From Natrinema marinum (GTDB lineage: Archaea; Halobacteriota; Halobacteria; Halobacteriales; Natrialbaceae): a stretch of 64,000 bases of DNA. Positions 63,982 through 64,000 of this stretch are shown here, one piece after another. Below the pieces are notes generated by a model that saw nothing but the letters and a program-made list of their open reading frames with translations, had not been told where the DNA came from and searched no databases. The stretch is from NCBI RefSeq assembly GCF_024296685.1, contig NZ_CP100763.1:2108001-2172000 (forward strand), read 5' to 3'. Every line of letters starts with the position of its first letter. Positions within the stretch are counted from its first letter, which is position 1. A program made the position numbers and the translations under genes.

Positions 63982-64000
63982 TCACTCGTCGATCTCGATC
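63982..64000 (-). CDS. C-terminal end of a further gene (runs off the right edge)
   Basis: On the minus strand the last bases of the window read IEIDE then a TGA stop (63982-63984). The acidic end is normal for a haloarchaeal protein. Too short to identify; only the stop and five codons are visible. Confidence 0.35.

Noticed and set aside
1..64000. CRISPR arrays, insertion sequences, toxin-antitoxin or known defence systems
   Set aside because: No regularly spaced repeats, transposase motifs, Cas-like genes or restriction/toxin signatures were seen on either strand.

Overview
The window is haloarchaeal chromosomal DNA, most likely from the order Natrialbales or a relative. The support is indirect: GC-rich genes, very acidic proteins, archaeal TATA boxes placed about 27 nt before start codons (leaderless transcripts), Tat-type lipoproteins, HalOD1 and amphi-Trp proteins, archaeal pilins, a CoxA-CoxC fusion, and the archaeal ribosomal protein order with RNase P subunit Rnp1 and eL32/eL19/eS4. 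The species cannot be named from the sequence alone.

Layout. 1-6 kb: the N-terminal part of an Lhr helicase, a secreted Ca-repeat metalloprotease, a HalOD1 protein, a winged-helix/membrane-protein pair, and a membrane-anchored molybdopterin oxidoreductase with a Tat lipoprotein. 6-7.4 kb: an AT-richer patch with a HalOD1 remnant, a type IV pilin and tRNA-Pro(GGG). 7.5-17.5 kb: cbf5, cmk, the DUF106/EMC3-like insertase and adk (all minus strand), split between DUF106 and adk by three plus-strand pilin-like surface proteins, one with a von Willebrand A domain. 17.6-31 kb: a hypothetical protein, an APC permease with two USP domains, the terminal oxidase locus (coxB, coxA-coxC fusion, zinc-finger membrane protein, polytopic membrane protein, subunit IV), a flippase, a flavin reductase and a Na+/H+ antiporter. 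31-45.4 kb: an unbroken minus-strand run of 25 genes from a SPOUT methyltransferase and rpl3 to secY. 45.5-50.5 kb: tRNA-Gly(GCC) with a duplicated 3' end, a stress cluster (USP, amphi-Trp, DUF4112), a HalOD1 protein, a thiamine-binding-like protein and mch with a partner of unknown function. 50.6-64 kb: proline biosynthesis (proC-proB-proA), a lipoprotein, a GAF/PAS histidine kinase, an AhpD-like protein, a GTPBP1-like GTPase, small zinc-finger proteins, pyrF, a VOC protein, a HAD hydrolase, an AI-2E family transporter, and the last few codons of a further gene.

How it fits together. The ancestral archaeal supercluster (ribosomal proteins, secY, adk, DUF106, cmk, cbf5) is present and collinear but has been opened twice: a 13 kb block carrying the respiratory oxidase lies between secY and adk, and a 7 kb surface-protein block lies between adk and DUF106. 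The items most worth a second look are that surface-protein triad, a roughly 50 bp insertion that truncates rpl29 while leaving a synonymously recoded copy of its last codons, and the duplicated tRNA-Gly 3' end with nested inverted repeats. No transposase, integrase, CRISPR array or classical defence system was found.
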